The notes below the pieces were generated by a model that saw only the letters and a list, made by a program, of their open reading frames with translations, was not told the DNA's origin and made no database searches. Shown here in pieces: positions 9,337 through 18,915 of a stretch of 64,000 nucleotides of DNA; the stretch's first letter is position 1; each line of letters opens with the position of its first letter. The DNA is from an uncultured Roseibium sp. Lineage in GTDB: Bacteria > Pseudomonadota > Alphaproteobacteria > Rhizobiales > Stappiaceae. The position numbers and the translations under genes were made by a program. The stretch covers positions 2,294,001 to 2,358,000 of the forward strand of contig NZ_OY780958.1 of assembly GCF_963675985.1 (NCBI RefSeq), read 5' to 3'.

Positions 9337-9725
9337 TCCTTTCTCTCAACGGGACCTCCCTTCTCCTCCCAGGTAGAAAAGCCTTCCTTGATGTGAGCGC
9401 AATCGAAGCCCATTTCCTTGAGGGCAACGGCCGTCAGCGCCGAGCGCCAGCCGGAACCGCAATAAAGTACGAAGGTTTTGTCCTGGCCGAAAACCTCCTT
9501 GTAATAGGGGCTTTCCGGATCGATCCAGAATTCGGCCATGCCGCGGGGACAGTGAAAGCTGCCGGGAATGAACCCGGTGCGCTGGCGCTCGCGCACATCC
9601 CGGATATCGACCATGACCACATCCGGGTTACCGACCATTTCAATGGCATCCGGCGTTTCGATTTCCTCGACCTGGGCCCTCGCCCGCGCCACGAGATCTG
9701 CCGACGAGATTTTCAGTTTCGCCAT
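9333..9725 (-). CDS. Single-domain rhodanese-like protein
   Basis: A 130-residue rhodanese domain with the catalytic Cys89 in the loop YCGSGWRSA, after the conserved DIRDVRERQRTG and GSFHCPRG segments. Such proteins carry sulfane sulfur as a cysteine persulfide (sulfurtransferase) in the cytosol. No signal peptide is visible. It is on the minus strand, 39 bp downstream of the methyltransferase gene, so it may be the last gene of a holC-methyltransferase-rhodanese transcript. A physiological sulfur acceptor cannot be inferred. Confidence 0.9.
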   Translation of the reverse strand: MAKLKISSADLVARARAQVEEIETPDAIEMVGNPDVVMVDIRDVRERQRTGFIPGSFHCPRGMAEFWIDPESPYYKEVFGQDKTFVLYCGSGWRSALTAVALKEMGFDCAHIKEGFSTWEEKGGPVERKD

Positions 9726-9764
9726 AGTCGTTTCATCCCCTCCCCTGTTGTTGGTTCCGTTTTT

Positions 9765-10475
9765 CTAAGCCGGTTTCTTGAACAGCGCCATCACATGCGG
9801 GATCTTCCGGTCCGGGCGCTCAACGTTGTAATAGTCCTCGTCGACCAGCGTGAGCCCGTGTTCGGTAAACCGGAGCCACTCCGACGGCATCATGGGCCAG
9901 GGAGGCCCCTTGGCATCGCGCCCCTCGTCCCGGCTTCTCGATATCATCAAGAGGCGCCCACCGGGGGCGACAAGGCCGGCCAGAACACCGATGGCGTCGT
10001 GGCGCATGGGATCCTTCAAGGCCTGCAGCGTGTAGCACTCGTGGACCAGGTCGAATTTGCCTTTCCAGGCGTCCGGAAGAGCAAAGAGATCGGCTGCCTG
10101 ATAATCGACCGTGCTTTCGGGAAAGCGCTTCTTTGCCCAATCAATCGCCTCGGGCGCAAGATCAAAAGCGGTCGTCCGGTAACCGGCACTTGCCAGCGCT
10201 TCTGCATTGTCGCCCAGACCGCAGGCGATATCGAGAGCGCTCTCCCCTTTCCCGGGATTGCGGGTGAGCCAGTCGACCAGCGCCTTCTTGGGCGCGAGAT
10301 CCGCCCACGGAACGGCCGCCGGATCGCCTCCGGCTTCGCGGTAGACCGCCCGGAACCAGGTCTGACGGTCTTGCGCGTCCCCCCCATCGGCACCGGTCAG
10401 CCTATCGATCCGCTCACGCGCGGCATCCCTCCGCGCGAGGAACTCCGAAGACTTTGGATCACCGGTTTCATTCAT
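9765..10475 (-). CDS. Class I SAM-dependent methyltransferase
   Basis: A 236-residue protein with glycine-rich motif I ALDIACGLGDN (from about residue 80), motif II TTAFDLAPEAIDWAKK and a Rossmann-type core. It is a soluble SAM methyltransferase; whether the target is a small molecule or a macromolecule is unknown. The start is ATG 10475, whose ATGA overlaps the holC stop by 4 bases and has GGGAG 8 nt upstream. This indicates translational coupling to holC. An ATG five codons earlier (10490) is possible but less likely. Confidence 0.88.
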   Translation of the reverse strand: MNETGDPKSSEFLARRDAARERIDRLTGADGGDAQDRQTWFRAVYREAGGDPAAVPWADLAPKKALVDWLTRNPGKGESALDIACGLGDNAEALASAGYRTTAFDLAPEAIDWAKKRFPESTVDYQAADLFALPDAWKGKFDLVHECYTLQALKDPMRHDAIGVLAGLVAPGGRLLMISRSRDEGRDAKGPPWPMMPSEWLRFTEHGLTLVDEDYYNVERPDRKIPHVMALFKKPA

Positions 10476-10924
10476 GCCTTGCGCTCCCATCCGCCCGATG
10501 CGGTCTGCTGCCAGTATGTCACTTCGAACCCCTCCGCCTTCGCCTCCTTCCAGCGCTGACGCGCCTCGGCGATCGCGTCCTGATCCCGACCGTCGAACAT
10601 ATAGACAGCCCGCCTATAACCTCCAAGTGACGGCGGATCGGCACGATCCACAAGAAAACGCACATCAGCCCCGTTCGGATTGTCCTGACCGGGGGTCAAA
10701 TAGATCGGCTGATGTTCCGCATAACCGTCATCGGCGGTCCCATGCGGCAGAAAGCTGTCATCGGCAAACGTCCACAGATGGGCATCGAGCGCCCGGCAGC
10801 GTTCCAGGGACCCGGTCTGCACCACGACCCTCCAGTCTCGTTCGAGGCATTTCAGCAACAGCTTCGGCAAGGCCTGCTCGAGGGGCTGATCGGTCAGATG
10901 GTAGAACAGGACTTCGACACTCAT
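10472..10924 (-). CDS. holC: DNA polymerase III chi subunit
   Basis: A 150-residue protein matching HolC in length and sequence (MSVEVLFYHLTDQPLEQALP ... LLLKCLERDWRVVV). Chi links the clamp loader to single-stranded DNA-binding protein at the replication fork. The frame remains open 18 codons upstream, but ATG 10924 aligns with the family N-terminus. The product is followed by the overlapping methyltransferase gene. In many Alphaproteobacteria holC lies next to pepA; here they are 0.4 kb apart on the same strand, separated by a terminator and a small plus-strand gene. Confidence 0.92.
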   Translation of the reverse strand: MSVEVLFYHLTDQPLEQALPKLLLKCLERDWRVVVQTGSLERCRALDAHLWTFADDSFLPHGTADDGYAEHQPIYLTPGQDNPNGADVRFLVDRADPPSLGGYRRAVYMFDGRDQDAIAEARQRWKEAKAEGFEVTYWQQTASGGWERKA

Positions 10925-11166
10925 TTGAACAGCACTCGCACCGCTTTTGCGACTGTGACCGTCGACAGAATGATGCACACCGGCAACACTTTGCCTTTTG
11001 TGTGGAGGTCATCCTGTCTCGACCATGGACTTCCGTTTCGACTCGTATCATTAACGCTTCGAAAATGTCGATTGGCTAGAAATGTGGCCGGGACGCCTTG
11101 GCTCCACATGATTTGGGGCGGGGACAGACCGGCACGGGGGCCGGATCTGACGCAACGGGGGATTTG

Positions 11167-11286
11167 ATGCTAGGACGCGTCGTTGTATTTTTTGCGCTCG
11201 TTTTCGCCATTGCCGGCGCCACGGCCGGCATGGGTTTTATCGTGACTGAACAGGCGACCGCCTGCCAAGCCTACAAGACCTGCTGA
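11167..11286 (+). CDS. Small membrane peptide, 39 residues, unknown function
   Basis: A short frame, ATG 11167 to TGA 11286, preceded by a GGGGG run about 5 nt upstream. It encodes one hydrophobic helix (about residues 4-26) followed by a short tail with two cysteines (ATACQAYKTC). An intrinsic terminator starts about 40 bp after the stop, consistent with a real transcript. I do not recognise the family. It might equally be a leader or an unexpressed frame. Confidence 0.45.
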   Translation: MLGRVVVFFALVFAIAGATAGMGFIVTEQATACQAYKTC

Positions 11287-11327
11287 AAACAGACGGTTTC
11301 AAAATTCAGCCCGTGAGGGCGATGTAA

Positions 11328-11355
11328 CAAAAACCCGCCGATCCGGCGGGTTTTT
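11328..11355. terminator. Bidirectional intrinsic terminator
   Basis: A stem of CCCGCCG (11334-11340) and CGGCGGG (11344-11350) with a 3-base loop is flanked by A5 on the left and T5 on the right. It would terminate the small plus-strand gene at 11167 and also the minus-strand pepA transcript whose stop is at 11370. Confidence 0.9.
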
Positions 11356-11369
11356 GCATGTCTGGGCCC

Positions 11370-12872
11370 TTATTTCTCGTAGAAGGACGACACCAGCCGG
11401 TCGAGCAGGCGGACGCCGTAGCCGGAGGCCCAACCCTGGTTGATCTCGTTTTTCGGTGAACCGAATGCAGTGCCGGCAATGTCCAGATGCGCCCAGGGCA
11501 TGTCATTTGCGAAACGCTGCAGGAACTGGGCCGCCGTGATCGAACCGGCCCATCGGCCGCCGGTGTTCTTCACATCGGCGTTGGGCGTATCGATCAGCTT
11601 GTCATAATCCGGGCTCAGAGGCATGCGCCACACCGCTTCCCCGGTCTCGTCCGCCGCCGATTTCAGGTTTTCCGCCAGGTCGTCATTGTTGGAGTAAAGA
11701 CCGGCGTTGTGGTTGCCGAGCGCAACGATGACCGCGCCGGTGAGCGTTGCCAGATCGATCATGAAAGCCGGTTTAAACCGGTCCTGCGTGTACCACATGG
11801 CATCGGCCAGCACGAGCCGGCCTTCCGCGTCGGTGTTGAGGATCTCGATCGTGGTTCCGGACATGGCCTTGACGATGTCGCCCGGGCGCTGCGCATTACC
11901 GTCGGGCATGTTTTCCACCAGCCCAATCACGCCGATTACGTTTGCCTTGGCCTTCCTCGCGGCCAAGGCGTGCATCAGGCCGGTAACGGCAGCCGCACCG
12001 CCCATATCGCCCTTCATCTCTTCCATGCCGGCTGCCGGCTTGATGGAAATGCCACCGGTGTCGAAGACGACGCCCTTGCCGACGAAGGCGAGCGGAGCGT
12101 CAGACTTCTTGCCGCCGTTCCAGCGCATGATGACGAGACGCGGCGGCCGGGTGGCGCCCTGGGACACGCCCAGAAGCGCCGCCATCTTCAGCTTCTTCAT
12201 TTCCTTTTCGCCGAGGATCTCAATCTCGACGCCAAGCTTTTCAAGCGCCGCAGCCTTGTCCGCAAACTCCACCGGTCCAAGCGCATTCGGCGGTTCGTTG
12301 ACGAGATCGCGGGCGAGATACACCCCTTCGGCAATGCCGTCAGCGGCCGTCCATGCCTTTTTCACAGGCTTGGGGTCGGAAACGGCGATCTGCAGTTTCA
12401 AAGAAGACGGTCCGCTGTCGTCGTCCGCCTTCTTGGTCTTGTAGGTATCGAACTTATAGGCGCGCAGCTTCACCCCCATGGCGAAGGCCGCAGCGGCATC
12501 GGCGGACAAGTCCCCCTCGCCGGCAATCTCGGCGAGAACCGAGGCATCGGACGCTTTCGCGCTATCAAGGGCGCCCATGACCGTACCGCCGAGTTTCAGC
12601 CAGTCCTGTTCGCCGAGTTCCTCCGGCTTGCCGAGGCCGACCACGATCAGACGGTCCACATCGAGGCCTGCAGGCGCAATCAGATCGAGCGTGGAGGATT
12701 TCTTGCCGGTAAACTTGGCAACACCCGCAGCACGTTCGAGGCCACCGGTCATATCATTGAGGAATTCTGCCGTCTTGGCTCCCAGGCCAAGCCCCTCGGT
12801 GGCGAAAATGACGGCAACACCGCTCTTGGGTGCGGCCAGTTTGATGAATGATATTTTTGTTTGTTTGGTCAT
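11370..12872 (-). CDS. pepA: Leucyl (cytosol) aminopeptidase
   Basis: A 500-residue M17 aminopeptidase. The C-terminal catalytic domain has the signature NTDAEGRLVLADAM and the metal-binding segment GKGVVFDTGGISIKP. It removes N-terminal residues from peptides using two divalent metals and usually forms hexamers in the cytosol. Some PepA proteins also bind DNA. The ATG at 12872 begins MTKQTKISFIKL, in line with family length. It diverges from lptF across 247 bp and ends at a strong terminator. Confidence 0.96.
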   Translation of the reverse strand: MTKQTKISFIKLAAPKSGVAVIFATEGLGLGAKTAEFLNDMTGGLERAAGVAKFTGKKSSTLDLIAPAGLDVDRLIVVGLGKPEELGEQDWLKLGGTVMGALDSAKASDASVLAEIAGEGDLSADAAAAFAMGVKLRAYKFDTYKTKKADDDSGPSSLKLQIAVSDPKPVKKAWTAADGIAEGVYLARDLVNEPPNALGPVEFADKAAALEKLGVEIEILGEKEMKKLKMAALLGVSQGATRPPRLVIMRWNGGKKSDAPLAFVGKGVVFDTGGISIKPAAGMEEMKGDMGGAAAVTGLMHALAARKAKANVIGVIGLVENMPDGNAQRPGDIVKAMSGTTIEILNTDAEGRLVLADAMWYTQDRFKPAFMIDLATLTGAVIVALGNHNAGLYSNNDDLAENLKSAADETGEAVWRMPLSPDYDKLIDTPNADVKNTGGRWAGSITAAQFLQRFANDMPWAHLDIAGTAFGSPKNEINQGWASGYGVRLLDRLVSSFYEK

Positions 12873-13119
12873 ATGCCTATTCCGGTCAGGTTCCTGAATT
12901 CCGCTTGTCCGGAGAAAACTCTCCGGTTCGCACGCGTTGCGCGAATGATGGCGCGCGCCTTCCCGCTCGACAAGCGGTCTGAAAAATTATTCTTCGTTAA
13001 CCATTCTTGTTTGTGGGCTGTTCACCAAAAATCGTGTTATTCGGTAGGGAGATGACGGTTAAGGTGGCGCCTCCTCCTCCGAACCTTCCGTCGCCTGGAA
13101 GGATACACACCGTAAGCGT

Positions 13120-14307
13120 ATGAAAATTCTGGAAAAATATATCATACGGCGTGCCTTCTATGCATTTGCCATGACCCTTGTCGCCATGACCGGCGTTGTC
13201 TGGGCGACCCAGGCCCTCAGGCAACTCGATCTCGTGACCTCAAAGGGACAGACCATCGTCCAGTTCATCTCGATCACGATGCTGGCAATGCCTTTCCTGA
13301 TCGTGATCGTCGCACCGTTCGCGCTGATGATCGCCCTGATCCTGGTCCTGAACGCCCTTTCCGGCGACAGCGAGCTGATCGTGATCGATGCGACCGGCGG
13401 CTCACGGTTTCTCGTCCTGAAACCGGTGCTGATTTTCGCCACGGCCATCATGGCCCTGGTGGCATTCAACTCGCTCTATCTATCCCCCATGGGATTGTCC
13501 AAGTTGCGCAGCGAAATCACCCGGGTCCGAGCCGATCTCGTTGCCAACATCGTCAAGCCCGGGCGCTTCATCTCCGTGGAAGACGGCCTGACCTTCCATA
13601 TCCGGAACCGGTCGGGCAACGGGACCCTCGACGGGTTGCTCCTACATGACACGCGTGACGAGGATACGGCCTTCACCTATCAGGCCGAGACGGGCGAGAT
13701 CGTGGAAGCCGCCGACAAGACGCTGCTCGTCATGCGCAACGGCACGATCCAGCGCCGGCCCAAGAACCAGGGCGACATTTCGATCGTGCGTTTCGAATCC
13801 TACGCATTCGATCTGTCCAATCTCATTCCAGAGGCTTCGCAGCCGGTTTACAAGGCGAGCGAACGCTCTACCGCGAACCTGATGGCACCGGCGCGCAACG
13901 ACGCCTATGCGCTGCAAAACCCGGAAAAGCTGCAGACCGAACTCTACGACCGTTTCAGCCAACCGCTCTACAGCCTTGCCTTCGGTGTCATCGTGTTCGC
14001 CTTCCTCGGCAAGGCGCGGACAACCCGTCAGAATCGAAGTGTTGCCGTCCTCGGCGCAATCAGCGCCTGCGTCGGCCTGCGAACGATCGGATTTGGAGTT
14101 ACGTCCATGGCCGACGGAAATGTCGGTGTCCTGGCGCTGCTTTTCATCGTGCCGTTGATGGGGATTGCCATCGCCTCCTGGTTCATCTTCAGGGAACAGG
14201 CCGGACCAGCACCGAAATGGCTGACCCATCGGTCGGAACAGCTGTCCGCTCTCATCGAGCGCATCGCCGAACGTCTCAGCGGCCGCAATGTGGGTGGGGC
14301 CTCCTGA
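13120..14307 (+). CDS. lptF: LPS export permease LptF
   Basis: A 395-residue LptF/LptG (YjgP/YjgQ) family permease. Its N-terminal start MKILEKYIIRRAFYAFAMT is typical; membrane helices lie near residues 10-30, 50-75 and 100-120, a periplasmic beta-jellyroll domain sits in the middle, and three helices follow near the C-terminus (about 285-365). With LptG and LptB2 it extracts lipopolysaccharide from the inner membrane and passes it to LptC. Four bases separate it from lptG (14308-14311), so they form one operon. The ATG lies about 15-20 nt from the nearest good Shine-Dalgarno (GGAAGGA), so the exact start carries some doubt. Confidence 0.95.
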   Translation: MKILEKYIIRRAFYAFAMTLVAMTGVVWATQALRQLDLVTSKGQTIVQFISITMLAMPFLIVIVAPFALMIALILVLNALSGDSELIVIDATGGSRFLVLKPVLIFATAIMALVAFNSLYLSPMGLSKLRSEITRVRADLVANIVKPGRFISVEDGLTFHIRNRSGNGTLDGLLLHDTRDEDTAFTYQAETGEIVEAADKTLLVMRNGTIQRRPKNQGDISIVRFESYAFDLSNLIPEASQPVYKASERSTANLMAPARNDAYALQNPEKLQTELYDRFSQPLYSLAFGVIVFAFLGKARTTRQNRSVAVLGAISACVGLRTIGFGVTSMADGNVGVLALLFIVPLMGIAIASWFIFREQAGPAPKWLTHRSEQLSALIERIAERLSGRNVGGAS

Positions 14308-14310
14308 TCC

Positions 14311-15405
14311 ATGCTTCTCGGCCGCACCCTTGCCCTCTATTTTTCCGGGCGTTTCCTGAAAGCCATCGTGGGCCTGTTCCTGCTTGCGGCGGTTCTGATC
14401 TTTCTGTTCGACGTCTTGGAACTTGTCCGCCGGGGAGGCGACCGGGAGGGTTTCTCCGTGCTTCGCGTAAGCCTGATTTCCCTGTTGCGTGTCCCCCTGC
14501 TCCTGGAGCAGGTCATCCCCTTCGCGGTCCTGTTCGGTTCGATCGCGGCCTTTGTCAGCCTGAGCCGGGCGCTCGAACTGGTCGTTACCCGGGCATCGGG
14601 TATATCCGTCTGGCAATTTTCCATGCCCGCCCTGGTCGTCGGCATTGGGATCGGCATTTTTTCCGTAACCGTCTACAATCCTGCTGCCGTGTGGCTGCAG
14701 CGGAAATCGGACGAGGTCGCGACCGGCCTGTTCGGTACGGAGCAGAATTTCCTGATGCAAACCACCAACCAGGTGTGGATCCGCCAGGACGGTCTGGACG
14801 GAGAATCCGTGATTCTGGCCAAACAAATGCTGGATGGCGGCACCCGTCTCCTGGGAGTGACGATCTTCGCCTTCGACCATCAAGGCACGTTCCAGGAACG
14901 TATCGAGGCCGATGAGGCGGAACTCGGCAAGGAAATCTGGTATCTGAAGAACGCGACCGTCTACACGACCGAGCGCGATCCTCAACAATATGCCACTTTC
15001 CAGATCAGCACCTTCCTGAGCGCTACCCAGGTACGTGAGAGCATCGGCTCGCCCGAATCGATATCCTTCTGGAACCTGCCTCAGTTCATCGATCTGGCGC
15101 AAAACGCCGGTTTGCCCGCCTATCGATATGCCTTGCAATATCAAACCCTTCTAGCCCGTCCCCTACTTTTGGCGGCCATGATTCTCATTGCGGCGGCGGT
15201 TTCTTTGCGTGTTTCTCGATTTGGCGGGTTGGGCGGACTGATTCTGGGTGGAATCATTGCCGGCTTCGTGCTTTACGTTCTATCGGAGCTTTCGAAGGAT
15301 TTCGGCGGAGCGGGAATCGTACCGCCGATCGTTGCCGCGTGGGCGCCTGGAATATTTGGAGTACTCATGGGACTGACGATCCTGTTGCATCAGGAAGACG
15401 GATGA
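14311..15405 (+). CDS. lptG: LPS export permease LptG
   Basis: A 364-residue paralogue of LptF beginning MLLGRTLALYFSGRFLK. It has the same layout of N-terminal helices, a periplasmic domain and three C-terminal helices (about 280-360). It partners LptF in the LptB2FG transporter that lifts LPS out of the inner membrane. The gene starts 3 nt after the lptF stop and ends 7 nt before the lptD start. This tight spacing shows one transcript and matches the alphaproteobacterial order lptF-lptG-lptD-surA-pdxA-rsmA. Confidence 0.95.
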   Translation: MLLGRTLALYFSGRFLKAIVGLFLLAAVLIFLFDVLELVRRGGDREGFSVLRVSLISLLRVPLLLEQVIPFAVLFGSIAAFVSLSRALELVVTRASGISVWQFSMPALVVGIGIGIFSVTVYNPAAVWLQRKSDEVATGLFGTEQNFLMQTTNQVWIRQDGLDGESVILAKQMLDGGTRLLGVTIFAFDHQGTFQERIEADEAELGKEIWYLKNATVYTTERDPQQYATFQISTFLSATQVRESIGSPESISFWNLPQFIDLAQNAGLPAYRYALQYQTLLARPLLLAAMILIAAAVSLRVSRFGGLGGLILGGIIAGFVLYVLSELSKDFGGAGIVPPIVAAWAPGIFGVLMGLTILLHQEDG

Positions 15406-15412
15406 AGCGCGC

Positions 15413-17797
15413 GTGACCGGTTCTTCATTCCTCCTGAAAACAGACGAGCGGGGCAACGTGGGCGGACTTAATTCCGCAGCGCGCGGTCTTCTGTTCTCTG
15501 TTGTTGCAGCTGTATCTTGCGCCAGCCTGTCCCTGCCTGTCCTCGGACAGCAGGGCCTGGAATCGGAGCTGCAGGCGCAGATCAATTCCGATGCGGAAAT
15601 GCTTCTGGAATCCGACCAGATCATCTACGATTTCGACCGTGACGTGATTGTCGCCTCAGGCGGCGTCCAGATCTTTTATGACGGTTACACGGTCGACGCC
15701 GACCGGATCGTTTTCGACCGGCGCAAGGGCGAGCTGAAGGCACACGGCAACGTGGTCATGACCGAACCGACCGGCAATGTGGTGAGGACAAACGAACTCA
15801 CCCTGTCGGAGGACTTCGCCAACGGTTTCGCGAATGCCCTGCAGCTCGACACGCCGCAACGGACCCGCTTCATCGCGGACAAGGCGACCCGTTCCGACGG
15901 CAATGTCACGACGTTCGACAACGCTCTCTACACGGTCTACACGCGGCCGACCAACCCGCCCAACAAACCGCCGTTGTGGCGCATCCGGGCCGCGAAGATC
16001 ATCCACGACCAAAAAGAGAAGGTCATCTACTACGAGAACGCCTCCCTGGAATTCTTCGGAGCTCCGGTGGCGTATCTGCCCTACATGTCGATGCCGGATC
16101 CGACGGTCAAACGCAAAAGCGGTTTCCTTATCCCGACCGGTGTGGTGAACGATCGTCTCGGTTACGGCGCCGCAGTGCCTTACTACTGGGCTCTGAATCC
16201 GCATTACGATCTGACGACTACGATCACGCCGCTGAGCAAGCAGGGCGTTCTTGGCGACATGAAATTCCGCCATCAGCTGGCCAACGGCGCCTATACATTT
16301 TCGGCCGCCGGTCTCTTTCAATCCCGGCCTGGCGAATTTGCAGGCTCAAGCGGCGATCGCCGGTGGCGCGGTGCGATCAACACATCCGGCCAGTTCACTC
16401 TGAGCGACAACTGGAAGGCCGGGTGGAACCTGACCTACAAGAGCGACAGGGCGTTCCTGAACGACTATTCGTTCGTCAGCTTCAACGGTGACAGCGAAAC
16501 GTCGGTGGCTTATCTGAGCGGCAATACGCTGCGGAACGGCTTCAGCATCAAGGGATACGCCTTCTCCATCTATCAGGAAGATTACACCAACCCGACCTAT
16601 GATGCCCCGGGCTTCTCGCCAATCGGGCAATCGCTGCAGGACAAGCAACCGTTCGTGGCTCCGGTCGTCGACTATGATTATGTCTTCGATGATCCGATCG
16701 GGGGCGGAGAGCTGTCCTTCAACAGCAACTTCACATCCCTGACCCGAGCCAAGACGGACGCATTCCGCGTGAACAATGTCGACCGGTTCCGTGGCGTGGA
16801 CGGAACGTTCTCTCGGATGAGCATGCAAACCAACTGGCGCCGGACCTTTATCGATCCGATCGGCCAGTCCTTCACCCCGTTTGCCTATGTGCGGGGCGAT
16901 CTGTTCTTCAATGCCTCCGCCGACAAGAATGTGAACGCACTCACCGGTGATGCCTTTGCCGGCCGGGCCATGCCGGCAGCCGGACTGGAATACCGTTATC
17001 CTTTCATCGCCACTTTCCAGGGCGGTAATCAGATCCTCGAACCCGTGGCACAGGTGATCGTCCGCCCTAACGAACAACGCATCGGCGAGCTTCCGAACGA
17101 AGATGCGCAGAGCATCGTGTTCGACTCCACGACCCTGTTCGAATGGGACAAGTTTTCCGGCTTTGACCGTGCCGAAGGCGGTTCCCGCCTGAACGTGGGC
17201 CTGAATTACAAGCTTCAGCTGGACAGCGGCTACTACATGAGTGCCTTGTTCGGCCGTTCCTACCAGCTGAGTGGCAAAAACTCCTATGCCACGCCGGATA
17301 TCCTTGGCGCCACACTGGATTCAGGCCTGGCCTCCAGCCAGTCGGACTATGTGAGCAGTCTATACCTTAATACCAATCACGGGATCCGCGTCGGCGCGCA
17401 GGCCCGCCTGGACGAAAACGACTTCTCGTTCCGCCGGTTCCAGGCTCAGGCGGCGGCGCGTTATGGCCCCCTGTCGTCCTCACTCGCCTATGCCTTTCTC
17501 TCCGCGCAGCCGAACCTTGGAATTCCGGATCCGCGCGAGGAAATCCTGAGTTCGGCGAGCCTTCGGCTGGAAGACAATTGGCGGGTATTCGGCCTGTTGC
17601 GCTATGACCTTGAAAATTCGGATGTCGTTCAGGACGGGATCGGTGCCGGCTATGATGACGAGGGCTTCTCGCTTTCGCTTTCTTATGCTGAAGACCGCAG
17701 TCGTAACGATGGCGACAAGGTGAATAGGACTTTCTACATGCGTATCGGTCTTAGAACCATCGGCAACACCCAGGTCTCGAGCGGTCTTTCGGACTAG
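15413..17797 (+). CDS. lptD: LPS assembly outer-membrane protein LptD
   Basis: About 794 residues. A signal peptide (hydrophobic segment near residues 22-44) precedes an OstA/LptA-like beta-jellyroll (about 60-180, ILESDQIIYDFDRD-type repeats) and a large beta-barrel ending at residue 794. With LptE it places LPS in the outer leaflet. The annotated start is GTG 15413; an alternative GTG at 15458, with a G-rich site upstream, would give a more standard signal peptide. It follows lptG by 7 bp. A 190-bp gap before the SurA-like gene may carry an additional promoter. Confidence 0.94.
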   Translation: MTGSSFLLKTDERGNVGGLNSAARGLLFSVVAAVSCASLSLPVLGQQGLESELQAQINSDAEMLLESDQIIYDFDRDVIVASGGVQIFYDGYTVDADRIVFDRRKGELKAHGNVVMTEPTGNVVRTNELTLSEDFANGFANALQLDTPQRTRFIADKATRSDGNVTTFDNALYTVYTRPTNPPNKPPLWRIRAAKIIHDQKEKVIYYENASLEFFGAPVAYLPYMSMPDPTVKRKSGFLIPTGVVNDRLGYGAAVPYYWALNPHYDLTTTITPLSKQGVLGDMKFRHQLANGAYTFSAAGLFQSRPGEFAGSSGDRRWRGAINTSGQFTLSDNWKAGWNLTYKSDRAFLNDYSFVSFNGDSETSVAYLSGNTLRNGFSIKGYAFSIYQEDYTNPTYDAPGFSPIGQSLQDKQPFVAPVVDYDYVFDDPIGGGELSFNSNFTSLTRAKTDAFRVNNVDRFRGVDGTFSRMSMQTNWRRTFIDPIGQSFTPFAYVRGDLFFNASADKNVNALTGDAFAGRAMPAAGLEYRYPFIATFQGGNQILEPVAQVIVRPNEQRIGELPNEDAQSIVFDSTTLFEWDKFSGFDRAEGGSRLNVGLNYKLQLDSGYYMSALFGRSYQLSGKNSYATPDILGATLDSGLASSQSDYVSSLYLNTNHGIRVGAQARLDENDFSFRRFQAQAAARYGPLSSSLAYAFLSAQPNLGIPDPREEILSSASLRLEDNWRVFGLLRYDLENSDVVQDGIGAGYDDEGFSLSLSYAEDRSRNDGDKVNRTFYMRIGLRTIGNTQVSSGLSD

Positions 17798-17987
17798 ACC
17801 CGTCTCCCGCCAGATATTCGAAAACAATCGTTTTGAGCCATTTTACGGCCACAACTAACGGGTTTACTTAGCAAACATCTTTTAAAATCGGGTGGTTTGT
17901 GCAAACTCGGGACAGAAGCGATATTGGCCTCTTGGCAGTTCGTGAACCGATAAACAAGAGCAAACCCTCGGCCTGGACAGGACTTCA

Positions 17988-18908
17988 ATGCGCATTCCCG
18001 CTTTCTCACTATGCCTGCTGATGATCGGCCTTATCCTGGGCCCGGTACCTGCGGCGGCGCAGACCTCGATCGAAGTTGTCGTGAACGACCAGCCCATCAC
18101 CACATATGACATCAAGCAGCGCGCGCGGCTCATACAGCTAACGGCCCGTAAGAATTCATCCGTTGCCCGCCACATGGCGGAACAGGAGCTGATTGACGAT
18201 GTCCTGAAAATGGACGAGGCCAAACGCGTCGGGATTGTTCCGAGCAGCAAAGAAATCGACAACGCTTTCGCTTCCATCGCGCGAAACGTCAAGATGTCCC
18301 CGTCCCAGCTGTCCACCGCCCTTCGCAAGAACGGCGTCAACCCGAGCACGCTCAAGGACAGGCTCAAGGTGCAGATCGCCTGGCAGAAAACCGTCGGCTC
18401 GCGTTTTCGCAGCCAGATCAAAATCGAAGAATCTCAGGTTATCGCCGCCTTGAAGAAATCGGACATCAAGGACAAGAACACCTCGGTCGAATATGACCTC
18501 AGCCAGATCATCGTGGTCGTGCCTAAAAAGGCGTCTTCTTCGCTCAAGGCAAAAAGGCAGCGGGAAAGCGCGCAGATCCGCAAGGAATTTAACGGTTGCG
18601 ATGCGGCCGGCACGCTCCTCGGTCAGTTCAACGAAGTCGTGTTGAAGCCTGTCGGACGCCGGCTCGAGACAGAACTGCCGGCTGCCATGAAAGACGATAT
18701 CACCGGGACCGAAGTCGGCCGCCTGACCAAACCGCAAAAAACCGGCCGCGGTTTTGAAATGATTGCGGTCTGCGGCAAGCGCGAGATGGCCTCCGACCTT
18801 TCCGCGCGGACCGAAATGGAAAACCAGCTGCGCGAAAAAAAAGGCGAACAGCTGATGCGCAGATATCTGCAGGAACTGAAACTCCGCGCAACGATCGTCC
18901 AACGGTAA
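17988..18908 (+). CDS. surA: SurA N-terminal domain periplasmic chaperone/isomerase
   Basis: A 306-residue protein with a clear signal peptide (MRIPAFSLCLLMIGLILGP, cleavage after AAA-Q near residue 25). A SurA-N chaperone domain follows (about 27-150; VVVNDQPITTYDIKQRARL), then a parvulin-like region. SurA escorts unfolded outer-membrane proteins, including LptD, across the periplasm. The position between lptD and pdxA supports the name. It is shorter than E. coli SurA (428 residues), consistent with a single isomerase domain, as in many Alphaproteobacteria. pdxA starts 8 bp later. Confidence 0.88.
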   Translation: MRIPAFSLCLLMIGLILGPVPAAAQTSIEVVVNDQPITTYDIKQRARLIQLTARKNSSVARHMAEQELIDDVLKMDEAKRVGIVPSSKEIDNAFASIARNVKMSPSQLSTALRKNGVNPSTLKDRLKVQIAWQKTVGSRFRSQIKIEESQVIAALKKSDIKDKNTSVEYDLSQIIVVVPKKASSSLKAKRQRESAQIRKEFNGCDAAGTLLGQFNEVVLKPVGRRLETELPAAMKDDITGTEVGRLTKPQKTGRGFEMIAVCGKREMASDLSARTEMENQLREKKGEQLMRRYLQELKLRATIVQR

Positions 18909-18915
18909 AAAGGGC

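Noticed and set aside
11487..12851. 454-codon open frame on the plus strand across pepA
   Set aside because: It is antisense to a complete M17 aminopeptidase and has no recognisable features.
13642..15144. 500-codon open frame on the minus strand across lptF and lptG
   Set aside because: It is antisense to two well-conserved permease genes, resembles no family and has a composition expected from GC-rich third positions of the true genes.
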